Assembly: GCA_024233935.1 (NCBI GenBank)
Contig: JACKOY010000019.1
Coordinates: 18,829 to 82,828 of the forward strand
Source of the DNA: Spirochaetales bacterium
GTDB lineage: Bacteria > Spirochaetota > Leptospiria > Leptospirales > Leptonemataceae
Length of the DNA stretch: 64,000 nucleotides
Reading direction: 5' to 3'
A program made the translations under genes and the position numbers. The stretch's first letter is position 1. Each line of letters begins with the position of its first letter. Of the stretch, positions 43,939-53,245 are shown piece after piece. The notes beneath the pieces were generated by a model. It saw nothing but the letters and a program-made list of their open reading frames with translations. It was not told where the DNA came from and made no database searches.

Positions 43939-44057
43939 CACCCCCTTTCATCGCCCTTTGAGGATTTGTCTGGAGCTTCCCCTGGCGAAGCCCTGCTCCG
44001 GCTTCCAACCACGGAAAAAGGACTTGTACTTTTCTCCACCCCGTGACAAACGGGATT

Positions 44058-44867
44058 ATGTCCCCTTGTGTTCGGAGCGCTGCCCGATTGCCCCGTCCGG
44101 TCTGGATTGCGGGTTTGCTCTTGCTGGTGGTGCTGACGCCCGGTTCCCTTCTGGCCCAGATTCCGGGCAACATTGAGATACCCGTGATCGAAGGGTTGCG
44201 CCCCGCTCAGAGCGGGCAGGAGGGATCGCTATCCCTGATTCTGATTCTGCTACTCTCGGTGCTCAGCCTGGCGCCGGCTTTGATTATGATGGTGACCGCA
44301 TTCACAAAGGTCATCATTGTTTTTGACTTCGTTCGGCGGGCGCTTGCGCTTCAGAACATGCCGCCGAACCAGGTGCTGTTTGGCCTGGCCATCTTCATAA
44401 CCGGTTTCATCATGGCCCCGACGCTCAGGGAGTTTAACGAGCAGGCACTGACACCCTATACCGAAGGAAAAACCGACACGGCCGGGTTTCTCGATGCGGG
44501 CATGCAACCCTTCCGGAAGTTCATGATCCGACAGATCAACAAGGACGGGGCCCGGGAGATTGCTCTTCTGGTTTCTCTATCTGGAAAAGACATGCGGGAG
44601 ATTCGCACAGTCGATGACATTGATTCCTACATTCTGATTCCGGCCTTCATGCTTTCCGAGTTGAAGAAGGCTTTCATCATCGGCATCGTTATCTTTATCC
44701 CCTTTATCATCATCGACCTGGTTGTGGCTTCTACGCTAATGTCAATGGGCATGATCATGTTGCCGCCGGCGATGATCTCACTTCCGTTCAAAATCATCAT
44801 TTTTATCCTGGTCGATGGCTGGCATTTGATCACATACAATCTTGTTCGCTCATATGGGGTGGTCTGA
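44058..44867 (+). CDS. fliP: Flagellar export pore protein FliP
   Basis: 269 residues. After a cleavable signal (PRPVWIAGLLLLVVLTPGSLLAQ) come the four family helices, with VLSLAPALIMMVTAFTKVIIV and LSELKKAFIIGIVIFIPFIIIDLVVAS as signatures. The latter includes the conserved LKKAF...G motif. FliP forms the core of the flagellar type III export gate together with FliQ and FliR. A GTG five codons upstream is an alternative start. The stop overlaps the ATG of fliQ (TGATG). It opens the tight group fliP-fliQ-fliR-flhB-flhA; fliO is far upstream. Confidence 0.93.
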   Translation: MSPCVRSAARLPRPVWIAGLLLLVVLTPGSLLAQIPGNIEIPVIEGLRPAQSGQEGSLSLILILLLSVLSLAPALIMMVTAFTKVIIVFDFVRRALALQNMPPNQVLFGLAIFITGFIMAPTLREFNEQALTPYTEGKTDTAGFLDAGMQPFRKFMIRQINKDGAREIALLVSLSGKDMREIRTVDDIDSYILIPAFMLSELKKAFIIGIVIFIPFIIIDLVVASTLMSMGMIMLPPAMISLPFKIIIFILVDGWHLITYNLVRSYGVV

Positions 44868-45130
44868 TGGTCGAGGCGGACGTCATTCATCTGGTTCAAC
44901 GCGGCTTGATAGTCACCCTTCAGGTGTCAGCGCCAATCCTGATTCTGAGTATGACGGTGGGGTTGGTGATTTCCATCCTGCAGACCACTACATCGATTCA
45001 GGAACAGACGCTCACGTTTGTGCCAAAGTTGATTGCGGTCTTTGTGGGAATCGCCTTCTTCTTCGCCTACATGCTGCACACGCTCATGGACTACACGCGA
45101 GACATCTACAATAAGATTCAATTGTTCTGA
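44867..45130 (+). CDS. fliQ: Flagellar export protein FliQ
   Basis: 87 residues, two membrane helices with the family pattern LILSMTVGLVISILQTTTSIQEQTLTFVPKLIAV (seen in two pieces, about 22-58). It packs around FliP and FliR in the export gate. It starts on the last base of fliP and is followed by fliR after three bases. Confidence 0.93.
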   Translation: MVEADVIHLVQRGLIVTLQVSAPILILSMTVGLVISILQTTTSIQEQTLTFVPKLIAVFVGIAFFFAYMLHTLMDYTRDIYNKIQLF

Positions 45131-45133
45131 CCG

Positions 45134-45952
45134 ATGGATGGATTCAGCGACAACGTTCAGTACTTCGGCCTGATCTTTGCGCGAATACTGGGGCTCTTTT
45201 TTACGGCGCCGGTATTCAGCACCGATTCTGTCGGAAACCGAATGCGGATCATACTGGGGTTTCTATTGGCGATCATTCTCTACCCCATCAGTGCCAACTA
45301 TCTGCCGGCGTTGCCGAACAGTGTGCTGGGGTTCGCCTTGCTTGTGATGGGTCAGATTATCATCGGGGTTCTGATCGGTTTTATGGTACTCGTGATTTTC
45401 TCGTCGTTCCAGATTATCGGAGAGGTGCTTTCCCTTCAAATGGGTATCTCCTTTTCGGAGGTGCTCGACCCGCAATCCCAGATATCAATCCCCCTTTTGG
45501 GTACCCTGAAAAACACGATCGGCATTTTGTTGTTTCTGGCCGTGCCCTTTCAAATGGACGGCTTTTATGTGCCGGCTCTTCTGCATATGGTCCGGGCGAT
45601 CGGCCATTCGTTTCAGGCCGTACCCGAACTGATTCCTTCGACCCAGATTTCGGGCGGCATTCTGAACTATCTGGATCAGGCCTTCGCCATCATGTTCATA
45701 ACTGCCGTAAAGGTCGGGCTGCCCCTCGTCGGCATCCTGTTTATCAGTTCGCTCACCCTGGGCTTACTGGGCCGGGCGGCGCCTCAGATGAATCTTATAA
45801 ACATGGGTATCCAGATCAATATTACCGTTGGCCTGATCGTACTCATGACACTGATCCCCGTGATCGTTCCGGTCATGCAGACCTCCTTCGTCTTGTTGTA
45901 CGACCATGTGGGCAGCATGCTGCGTTCCTGGCCTCAGGGGGTTGCTCCTTGA
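45134..45952 (+). CDS. fliR: Flagellar export protein FliR
   Basis: 272 residues, six membrane helices. Conserved positions include FARILGLFFTAPVFS at the N-terminus, IIGEVLSLQMGISFSEVLDPQSQ in the middle and a final LGLLGRAAPQMNLINMGIQINI. FliR completes the FliPQR pore. Its stop overlaps the TTG start of flhB (TTGA). Confidence 0.93.
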   Translation: MDGFSDNVQYFGLIFARILGLFFTAPVFSTDSVGNRMRIILGFLLAIILYPISANYLPALPNSVLGFALLVMGQIIIGVLIGFMVLVIFSSFQIIGEVLSLQMGISFSEVLDPQSQISIPLLGTLKNTIGILLFLAVPFQMDGFYVPALLHMVRAIGHSFQAVPELIPSTQISGGILNYLDQAFAIMFITAVKVGLPLVGILFISSLTLGLLGRAAPQMNLINMGIQINITVGLIVLMTLIPVIVPVMQTSFVLLYDHVGSMLRSWPQGVAP

Positions 45953-47148
45953 TTGAGATCGTGCGCGCGTCCGCCGCCAGCCCAGCTGAATCGTATCGCT
46001 CGATCCAGGCCCAACCCTGGTGGTTGCTTCTGGACCGCCCCGCTTTGCATTTCGACCTGCAGCGTTTTGCAGCCGAAGACGAAGGCCGCACCGAACTACC
46101 CTCCGACCGTCGCAAACGCGAGGAGCGGGAAAAAGGCAATGTCCCGAAATCCCAGGATCTGGCTTCCGCCATTGTTCTGATCGGTACCGTTGTAACACTC
46201 TTTCTCGGCGGTACGCTTATCCTCCGCCAGATTATGCAGGTCTTCGAAAGATATCTGAGCTACGACTTCATGTCCATGACCCGCTTCGAGTTCACTGATC
46301 TGCGGCAGCTCGCGATGGATCTCTTTTTTCAAACCGGCAAGATTGTTGCCCCGATCATGATTGCAGCCGTGATTATGGCGATCGTCGGCAACGTGTCTCA
46401 ATTCGGGCTTTTTTTTGCTCCCCGCGCGTTGGAATTCAAACCGGAACGCCTGATTCCGGATTTTAAGCGTGTATTGCCCGTTCGCCGAAACCTGTTCGCC
46501 CTTGGAAAGATCATCATTCAGATCGTGATCATTGCCACTGCGGCCTACATCCTGATTGTAGATGACTATATTCCAATGCTCAAGAGCGCGAATATGGAGC
46601 TGAACCAGGCGATTCCGCTTTTTGCCTGGGTGGCCTTCAAGTTGCTCATTGTAACAGCCATTATTCTGACTGTGCTTGCCATACCGGATTTCTTTTACCA
46701 GCGCTTCGAGTACATGGAAAACCTGAAAGTGACGGTTAGCGAGTCGAGGCGCGAGCGACGCGACGAAGAAGGCGATCCAATGATTCGTCAACGGCAGCGT
46801 GAGCGCGCCTACGATCTTCGGCGACAGCGTAACATGCTCCAGGAAGTGCCCCGGGCCGACGTGGTTGTGACAAATCCGACCCACTTTGCTGTCGCCCTCC
46901 AGTACGACCCGGGAAACACCCACGCCCCGGTCGTGACGGCGAAAGGAGCCGACCATCTGGCCTACCTGATACGAACCATCGCGCGTGAAAACAACGTTCC
47001 GGTGGAAGAGAACCCGCGGCTGGCCAGGACCCTCTACGACGAAGTGGAGGTGGGTCAGGAGATTCCGGAAACGCTGTATCGGGTTGTGAGTATGTTATTC
47101 GCCCGTTTGAACAGGTTTAGAAAAGCGGGGGCAGCGGCCGGGAGATAA
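45949..47148 (+). CDS. flhB: Flagellar export switch protein FlhB
   Basis: 399 residues if translation begins at the TTG overlapping the fliR stop. An N-terminal extension leads into DLQRFAAEDEGRTELPSDRRK, the usual FlhB opening, then four membrane helices, a cytoplasmic linker and the autocleavage motif N309-P-T-H in VVTNPTHFAVAL. FlhB cleaves itself there and switches export from hook to filament subunits. A later start (GTG within the first codons) would shorten the extension. flhA follows after three bases. Confidence 0.92.
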   Translation: MIEIVRASAASPAESYRSIQAQPWWLLLDRPALHFDLQRFAAEDEGRTELPSDRRKREEREKGNVPKSQDLASAIVLIGTVVTLFLGGTLILRQIMQVFERYLSYDFMSMTRFEFTDLRQLAMDLFFQTGKIVAPIMIAAVIMAIVGNVSQFGLFFAPRALEFKPERLIPDFKRVLPVRRNLFALGKIIIQIVIIATAAYILIVDDYIPMLKSANMELNQAIPLFAWVAFKLLIVTAIILTVLAIPDFFYQRFEYMENLKVTVSESRRERRDEEGDPMIRQRQRERAYDLRRQRNMLQEVPRADVVVTNPTHFAVALQYDPGNTHAPVVTAKGADHLAYLIRTIARENNVPVEENPRLARTLYDEVEVGQEIPETLYRVVSMLFARLNRFRKAGAAAGR

Positions 47149-47151
47149 ACC

Positions 47152-49281
47152 ATGCTCGAGACCTTTCGCAAATACATAGGCAACTCTGACGCGGCCCTCG
47201 GGTTGGGGGTCATATTTGTTCTCACGCTGATCATTATTCCGCTCCCCGGTGCCTTTCTGGACGGACTGATAGCGATATCTCTTCTTGCCGGCATTCTGAT
47301 TTTGCTGACATCGCTTTCTTCAAACAGTCCAGCGGACTTCACGGTGTTCCCGACCTTGCTTCTGGTTACAACGGTCTATCGCCTCGCCGTAAACGTATCA
47401 ACCACCCGTCTTGTTCTCAGCCAGGGAGCGGCCGCCGACTCCAAGATGATTGAAGTGTTCGGTACCTTTGTCGTTGGCGGCGGGGATGGCGCCGGCGGCT
47501 ACGTGATCGGGATTATCATATTCTTGATTCTGACCCTTGTGCAGATTCTGGTAATCACCAAAGGCGCCACGCGGGTTTCAGAAGTCGCTGCGCGATTTGC
47601 CCTGGACAGCTTGCCGGGCAAGCAGCTGGCAATCGACTCCGACCTGGCAGCCGGTTACATCGATGAAGGGGAGGCGCGCAAACGACGAGAAACTCTACAA
47701 AAAGAGATGGGTTTTTACGGGGCCATGGACGGTGCCTCCAAGTTCGTTCAGGGGGACGTTCGACTGGGCCTGATCATTACGGCCATCAACATTGTGGGCG
47801 GTCTTATAGTCGGAACCACAATTCGCGGCGAATCCTTTGAGGACGCCCTCGCAATATACACCCGCTTTACAATCGGCGACGGTCTGGTTTCCACGATTCC
47901 CGCCCTTTTGATCTCTCTGGCAACCGGTGTAATCGTATCGCGTTCGGTCGGCGACGAATCGTTGCCGGAGGATATGCGCAAGCAGCTGTTCTCCAACGCC
48001 AATGTGCTGTTTCTGGTGGGCGGCGTCCTGATAGCGGCCGGGTTCATTCCAGGATTTCCGCTGATTCCCCTCGCAATCATCGGAGGCGCGATCATCTTTG
48101 CCGCCACCCGCATTGAAACCGGCAAGAAGGCCGCCGAAGAAATGCGCAAAAAAGAAGACGAACGTCCGGAAGAGAGAAAGCCTGAGTCGTACCTGCAGCA
48201 TCTGCGCACGGAAGCCCTGGAAGTTGAGATCGGCTACAACCTCATTCCGCTCGTAGATCCCAAAGCCGGTGGAACGCTACTCGATCAGATATCGCGGCTC
48301 CGCAAACGTTTTGCCATGGAATCAGGACTGATCGTCCCGCCTGTGCGCATCCGGGATAACATGAACCTGGAACCGGGCGAATATGCCATCAAGCTTCACG
48401 GCAGTTTGATCGGCAGCTCAACCCTTGAGCCGGACAAGTTGATGGCAATCGATACCGGCCGCGTTGAAGAGCCCTTTGAAGATATCAAAGAGTTCACCGA
48501 ACCGACTTACAATCTGAAGGCGCACTGGATAGACCCCGATCGCAAGGGCGAAGCCGAGCAGGCCGGTTACGACGTTGTGGACCCATCGACCGTTGTGGCG
48601 ACGCACCTCAGCAGCATCATTCAGCAAAACAGTTCGGAAATCATGGGCCGTCAGGAGATCAAGAGCATTATCGACAGCATCCGCGAAGAAAACCCCGTCG
48701 TCGTCGATGAGGTGCTCACGGAAAGGAAGATGGGCCTCGGGCAGGTTCAGGCCGTATTGCAGAATCTCCTGAAAGAGAACGTCTCCATACGAAACATGGT
48801 CAAAATCCTGGAAGCCATCGCCAACCACGCGGAGCGAACCCAGGGAGACCCCTACCTGCTCACCGAGGCCGTGCGCCAGGTGCTGCGGCGGCAGATTGTC
48901 CAGGAGTATCTCGAGAATGGGACCACACTCAAATGCATAACGATCGATCCGCAGATCGACCGGCGATTGCGGGAAGGCATTCACCGCGATCCGGAAGAGG
49001 GTTTTGTGATGGCGCTCAAGCCGGAATTTCAGAACGCACTTCGCGAAGCGCTCATGCGCGAATATCAAAACCAAATGCGTGAAGGTCGACACGCCATCTT
49101 CCTTTGCAGCCGGGCAATTCGTGCCGGCATATTTTACATTCTCGAACGAATTTTTCCGGCGCGCAACTTCACTGTGCTCGCCCACGAGGAGATTCCAACG
49201 GATGTACAGGTCGAGGTGGTTTCCCAACTCAGTATCCGAGCCCGCCAGGAGCAGGAGGAGACGGCCGCAACGCCCGGATAG
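47152..49281 (+). CDS. flhA: Flagellar export protein FlhA
   Basis: 709 residues. Eight N-terminal helices carry the strongly conserved loop AGYIDEGEARKRRETLQKE and the FHIPEP-type segment GFYGAMDGASKFVQGD. A large cytoplasmic domain (about 345-709) then binds chaperone-substrate complexes. FlhA uses the proton gradient to drive export. Length and motif spacing are normal. flhF, often next in other bacteria, is not here: an unknown protein follows. Confidence 0.95.
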   Translation: MLETFRKYIGNSDAALGLGVIFVLTLIIIPLPGAFLDGLIAISLLAGILILLTSLSSNSPADFTVFPTLLLVTTVYRLAVNVSTTRLVLSQGAAADSKMIEVFGTFVVGGGDGAGGYVIGIIIFLILTLVQILVITKGATRVSEVAARFALDSLPGKQLAIDSDLAAGYIDEGEARKRRETLQKEMGFYGAMDGASKFVQGDVRLGLIITAINIVGGLIVGTTIRGESFEDALAIYTRFTIGDGLVSTIPALLISLATGVIVSRSVGDESLPEDMRKQLFSNANVLFLVGGVLIAAGFIPGFPLIPLAIIGGAIIFAATRIETGKKAAEEMRKKEDERPEERKPESYLQHLRTEALEVEIGYNLIPLVDPKAGGTLLDQISRLRKRFAMESGLIVPPVRIRDNMNLEPGEYAIKLHGSLIGSSTLEPDKLMAIDTGRVEEPFEDIKEFTEPTYNLKAHWIDPDRKGEAEQAGYDVVDPSTVVATHLSSIIQQNSSEIMGRQEIKSIIDSIREENPVVVDEVLTERKMGLGQVQAVLQNLLKENVSIRNMVKILEAIANHAERTQGDPYLLTEAVRQVLRRQIVQEYLENGTTLKCITIDPQIDRRLREGIHRDPEEGFVMALKPEFQNALREALMREYQNQMREGRHAIFLCSRAIRAGIFYILERIFPARNFTVLAHEEIPTDVQVEVVSQLSIRARQEQEETAATPG

Positions 49282-49410
49282 GTTGCCCTGGCTGCGGTTT
49301 TTGCGTCAGCAGTTCGCTTTTCGTCCCCAGGCCGCGTACCTGCGCAGACTCCCCGGGATCGAAAGGTAATACAGTTAGTGGTCGCCACACCGGCGGCTCG
49401 ACAGGAAAAG

Positions 49411-49932
49411 ATGGAAGATTTTCTGGAGAGCGCGCGTGGCCGGGGTCAGTTCGAACTGCGGCTTGCGGGTGAAACCGCCCCCGCACCCTGTAGCCGCGAA
49501 GCCTGTCTCTATCATGAGTCGGCCCTGTTTTTCGGGCAGGGGTCCTACCAGGTCATTGAGCATTCCCAACGCGACCTCCTGCTTGCGACCACCAACGGGC
49601 TGTCTGCCGGGCCCCTGGCCCTGCCACTACGCAGGGTTCGCACCTATCTCGAACCCTGCTTTGAACGATGGCTTCGACTGAAGAGCCCCGACCTCACGGC
49701 CGAATTCCGCCGTCTGCTCGAAGGGGCCGGAGCAGAGGAAGCCTGTTTGGTCGAATACGCACTTTTTCCGGAGCGAATGTACTTTGCCCGGGTTGAGAGT
49801 GAGCGCTATCATTTGCCGCCCCGTCCGGGGGAAGCGCCACGTCAGCGGATAAACCTGGTGCTGGGGATTTCGGACCGACCTTTTGTCGCAGAACCCCAAC
49901 GCACGCCCCACTACAGAGGCTGGGCCTATTGA
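49411..49932 (+). CDS. Protein of unknown function downstream of flhA
   Basis: 173 residues from an ATG with AGGA four bases upstream; a GTG 11 codons earlier is the alternative. No signal peptide or membrane helix. A hydrophobic/aromatic core (CLYHESALFFGQGSYQVIEH; LVEYALFPERMYFARVESERYH) suggests a small alpha/beta domain. I do not recognise it. It follows flhA by 129 bp in the same direction and could belong to the flagellar transcript. The convergent DUF4105-like gene ends 61 bp downstream. Confidence 0.55.
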   Translation: MEDFLESARGRGQFELRLAGETAPAPCSREACLYHESALFFGQGSYQVIEHSQRDLLLATTNGLSAGPLALPLRRVRTYLEPCFERWLRLKSPDLTAEFRRLLEGAGAEEACLVEYALFPERMYFARVESERYHLPPRPGEAPRQRINLVLGISDRPFVAEPQRTPHYRGWAY

Positions 49933-49993
49933 GTCGCAGACAGATTTCGGTCGGGCCAGAAGCCTCCCGCCTTTCACGCGTAAGCCGCGCAGT

Positions 49994-51856
49994 TTAGCGG
50001 TCAACGTGACCGTAGCTGCCCTTGCGAATATTAAAGAAGAACAATTCGGGGACACTGTACAACATTCCGTAGAGTCCCGCTTCGAGATCCCGGCCCTCAT
50101 CAAAGGGGCTTTGAGCGATTCCTATTAAAGTGCGCGCCATTCCATACAGCAGATTGACGCTGCCGTAGATCGGCCGTGGCCAGAACACATCATCCGTAAA
50201 AAAAACGAAGTGGCTGTCCTCGGTTCGTCGGTTGTAGAGTTGCGCTGAAAACACATTCGCTTCACGTACGTACAACCACGCCGCGTTTTGTGTGCGGCTC
50301 GCGTCTGCCAGGCGTCTTTCGCGCGCACCGGGCAGGTGTTCCTTTGCAACGACGCGATAGCCGCCCTCGACCAGATCAAAAGACACAAACGGTATGAACG
50401 AAAGCCGTTCTCCCGGCGCCAGGTGTCCCCCCAGAGCAGCCGTCGTTTCGCCATCAAAGGCAGCTTCCAGCGTGCGGAAGAGTTCCGTCGTGCAGTTGCG
50501 TGCAATGATATTGTACCCGTAGACCGCGCGCAGATCCTCCAGATAATGCTCGTAGATTTGAGCGGCGACGGTTGCCTGGGCCGGTCCTGAAACATCCGGC
50601 CCAATCGGGCTGTTTTCGGAGCGGGAGGGAATCATGCGTCCCTGCGCCGTTCGAATGATTTGGCTGTAGCCCAGCCGCCCGCGATCCAGTTCTTCGAACC
50701 GGGCACCCACTGCTTCCAGCATGTTGTAGGTCCGCTCGTCCGGCACCGTCGACCCGCCGATGACAAACTCGCGCCAACGACTGTAGTTGCCGGCCGCCTG
50801 CCTTACGAGACCGGCGGCCTCTTCCGGAAACTCCTGCAGACTCCTGGCCGCAACCCGTAGCGCGTTGGCCGGAAAGGGATCGAGTAAGATCAGGCGGTTC
50901 TCTTTCAGAGAAAGCTCGATTGCTTTGATGCGGGCCTGCAGCAACAAGAGTGTTGTCCCGCGATCGCTGCGCCGAGATTCCAACAAGCGCGACCGATCCA
51001 CCAGGAGTGCCGCACGAAATGCAACCAGGTTGGCGCGCTCCCGGGCATTCAGGGGCAGGATATTCTCGCCCGCACGTCCGGGAATGAACAGGGACTCAGG
51101 CGCAAGCGGGAGGTCGGCACGAATGACTTCTCGCGCCCAGGCAAGCGAAAGGCCCTCCAGGTAGATATCGGAAGCGCTGGAGCCGAAAGCGGGGTAGTGT
51201 TCTTTTCTGGGAGGGTCGGGCCTGTAGGGAACCGGGTTCTCCGAAGGCCACTGCGTCTGTTCGATTACCCGTTCTTCGACTCTTTCAGTCCCGGCGAAGA
51301 AGCCCAGAGCTGGAATCGGCACATGGCGTTCGGCTTCATCGGTAGCGCTTCGCGCGAGGAAGAGTTCTCTCTGGGCGGCCAGCGCGAGCAGGTTCTGGTC
51401 GTGCTTCTTTTGAATCAGCCGCAGCTGTTGCAGGCGATCGTTGAGGCGGCGGTACCCATCGGGCGGCACCGCAATCGCAAGCGTGTGAATTGTCCGGTTC
51501 TCGAGCCGGTTGTATAGATGCAGAAAATCAGCCCAATCGTCCCGGACCAGGCGAAAGACCCGGTCGGGAAACAACTGGTAGTGGTACACGTTGTCCCCGA
51601 TGCGAAGGGCGGTGTGGCCGCCCGCGGACCCACCGACGTTTGCTTCTATATAGAGAAAGTAAATCCGGTCAAAGGCCGTTGGGTGGCGCTGGGCCCCGCG
51701 GCCGGCCCGGATCGTAAGCGAAGAGCCGTCCTCGCCAAAGGCCGGCGAAAGGGCACAGAACCAGACCAGGCCAAAAGAGATCCACGCGACAGGCCAGCGT
51801 CCGGGGCGCATGCAGAACCGCAGGCCTTTTCCCGGGCAGGTTCTACGCCGACTCAT
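49994..51856 (-). CDS. DUF4105/Lnb-like periplasmic protein
   Basis: 620 residues with an N-terminal signal (about 20-40). Early in the mature part is GGSAGGHTALRIGDNVYHYQ and late is YGYNIIARNCTTELFRTLE. A G-H-T-x-L-R motif followed far on by N-C-T-T is the His/Cys arrangement of the DUF4105 family, papain-like proteins that include Lnb, a lipoprotein N-acyltransferase of Bacteroides. The middle 300 residues are helical and unusual. A lipoprotein- or lipid-modifying role is inferred, not shown. A short-spaced AGGAG precedes the ATG; M16 is another possible start. It is the last gene after phoU and a lipoprotein gene on this strand. Confidence 0.62.
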   Translation of the reverse strand: MSRRRTCPGKGLRFCMRPGRWPVAWISFGLVWFCALSPAFGEDGSSLTIRAGRGAQRHPTAFDRIYFLYIEANVGGSAGGHTALRIGDNVYHYQLFPDRVFRLVRDDWADFLHLYNRLENRTIHTLAIAVPPDGYRRLNDRLQQLRLIQKKHDQNLLALAAQRELFLARSATDEAERHVPIPALGFFAGTERVEERVIEQTQWPSENPVPYRPDPPRKEHYPAFGSSASDIYLEGLSLAWAREVIRADLPLAPESLFIPGRAGENILPLNARERANLVAFRAALLVDRSRLLESRRSDRGTTLLLLQARIKAIELSLKENRLILLDPFPANALRVAARSLQEFPEEAAGLVRQAAGNYSRWREFVIGGSTVPDERTYNMLEAVGARFEELDRGRLGYSQIIRTAQGRMIPSRSENSPIGPDVSGPAQATVAAQIYEHYLEDLRAVYGYNIIARNCTTELFRTLEAAFDGETTAALGGHLAPGERLSFIPFVSFDLVEGGYRVVAKEHLPGARERRLADASRTQNAAWLYVREANVFSAQLYNRRTEDSHFVFFTDDVFWPRPIYGSVNLLYGMARTLIGIAQSPFDEGRDLEAGLYGMLYSVPELFFFNIRKGSYGHVDR

Positions 51857-51865
51857 CGCTCCTGA

Positions 51866-52333
51866 TCAGTGGGCCTGATAACCGCGCACCAGCAGAGCGC
51901 TCGCACGATCGGGAAGACCGGCCAGCAGCGAATCCAGGCGATCACGCGGCACACCGGCCTGTTTCAGGCCGGAGCCAATGCCCACATAGGTTGCCGGCTG
52001 CGCTTCCCAATCCGTGATCCCGTATTCCAGGGCCAGGGCGCCCAGATCGCGCTCAAATTCAGCCGCGCTGCCGCCGGTGTGAAAGAACACCGCCGTGAGG
52101 TTGCGCACTTCGGCCCGGTACATGGCATCGTCATCTTCCTCGGCGTCAGGGGCCGAGGAGTCGCTGGAGCTGGCCAGGGAACGCGAGATGGAGTTCAGAG
52201 ATGTAGAAACGCTGCTGAGAGCATCCGAGGCGGAAGTCGAGGCCTGGCTTACGCTGTTGCCAATAGAGCAGCCGGCGATCGTCAGAGCCGTCAGGAGCAC
52301 AAAAGCGGGCAGGAGTCGGTTGTTCAGATTCAT
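51866..52333 (-). CDS. Small lipoprotein of unknown function
   Basis: 155 residues from ATG 52333. Signal peptide with lipobox LTIAGC (C22). A Ser/Ala-rich low-complexity spacer (SVSQASTSASDALSSVSTS) and acidic patch lead to a small helical domain (FERDLGALALEYGITDWEA; AGVPRDRLDSLLAGLPDRAS). Similar spaced lipoproteins occur in Leptospira, but I cannot name it. Nine bases separate it from the DUF4105-like gene, so the pair is co-transcribed and may act together at the envelope. Confidence 0.68.
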   Translation of the reverse strand: MNLNNRLLPAFVLLTALTIAGCSIGNSVSQASTSASDALSSVSTSLNSISRSLASSSDSSAPDAEEDDDAMYRAEVRNLTAVFFHTGGSAAEFERDLGALALEYGITDWEAQPATYVGIGSGLKQAGVPRDRLDSLLAGLPDRASALLVRGYQAH

Positions 52334-52438
52334 GGCATACCTGTTTGAAAGGGACTGGGCCCAGTTTGGCGGCCCGGGGGGGCATGTCACCGCGTTTTTT
52401 TGAGAGCCAGGGTGGGGTAAGCCACGTGCAGTTTACAG

Positions 52439-53047
52439 TCAGCGCCGGAAACGACCATGCCGTACATCCTCGGCATCGAGGGAGAAGATGACGCTTTCGG
52501 CAATGTTTGTGGCCAGATCGCCAATGCGTTCCAGAGCCTTGGCAATAAAGGCCTCGGCCAGGCTCGGCTCGGATTCAATAATCCGGTCTTCCAGCTCGTC
52601 CACCTGGAACTCAATGGCCATGACCCGGTCGGCCTGTTCGGTATCCCTTTCGACCAGACTGCGCACGGCCGTCTGCAGCGCCTCCCGGGTTCGCATGACC
52701 AACTGCTCCATGTCTCCGTCCGGGGGTGATGGCATCCGCGGCGCCCACTTCGCAACGGTCTTGGACTGGTCGCCGACCCGCTCCAGTTCGTGCACGATGC
52801 GCGAGGCGCTGAAGATGAAACGAAAGTCAACGCCGTACGGCTCCTGGAGCACCAGCAGGCCCATGCAGACGCGGTCGAGCTTCAGCTCCGTTTCGTCGAT
52901 GTCGTGGTCCATTTCGCGAACCTCGGCCACCAGAGCCTCGCTCGGTGTGTGCAGGCAGGCGACCGCTTTTTCGTAAATGGCTTCGGCTTTGCGGGCCATG
53001 ATAATCAACTCGGAACGCAATTGGTTGACTTTGGAATCCAGTGACAT
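52439..53047 (-). CDS. phoU: Phosphate signalling protein PhoU
   Basis: 202 residues, the usual size, two three-helix bundles. Both carry the metal-site signature: RIVHELERVGDQSKTVAKWA and AKALERIGDLATNIAESV. PhoU ties the Pst transporter to the PhoR sensor and restrains phosphate uptake. The ATG at 53047 has GGGAG five bases upstream; an upstream frame would extend into the pst promoter region. Unusually, phoU is divergent from pstSCAB instead of following pstB. Confidence 0.92.
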   Translation of the reverse strand: MSLDSKVNQLRSELIIMARKAEAIYEKAVACLHTPSEALVAEVREMDHDIDETELKLDRVCMGLLVLQEPYGVDFRFIFSASRIVHELERVGDQSKTVAKWAPRMPSPPDGDMEQLVMRTREALQTAVRSLVERDTEQADRVMAIEFQVDELEDRIIESEPSLAEAFIAKALERIGDLATNIAESVIFSLDAEDVRHGRFRR

Positions 53048-53199
53048 ATTGTCTCCCGCTGGTGACTGAAGGGCAGCCCTGTCGAGGCCCGAGTAACGCT
53101 TGCCGCGTTTTCGCTCCGACTGCAAGATGGTTCCCCTGGCGGGCTCGCGGTCAAGCACGAATCACTCAGGCAGGTCTCCCCACAAGTTAGAATCTGCGC

Positions 53200-53245
53200 C
53201 TGTAAGTACCGCGTCACAAGCCTGTAACATTCGAAGTTGTATGAT
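53200..53245 (+). promoter_or_regulatory. PhoB-type box and promoter of pstS
   Basis: Three direct repeats spaced exactly 11 bases apart: CTGTAAG (53200), GCGTCAC (53211) and CTGTAAC (53222), compared with CTGTCAT in the Pho box of enteric bacteria. Eleven bases after the last repeat comes TATGAT (53240-53245), a good -10 box. Pho boxes replace the -35 element in this way. A GAGG ribosome site lies seven bases before the pstS ATG. phoB/phoR are not in the window. Confidence 0.7.

Noticed and set aside
44058..49281. Non-flagellar type III secretion system
   Set aside because: The proteins carry flagellar-type motifs and fliN/fliO are in the same window; no needle, translocon or secretin genes are seen.
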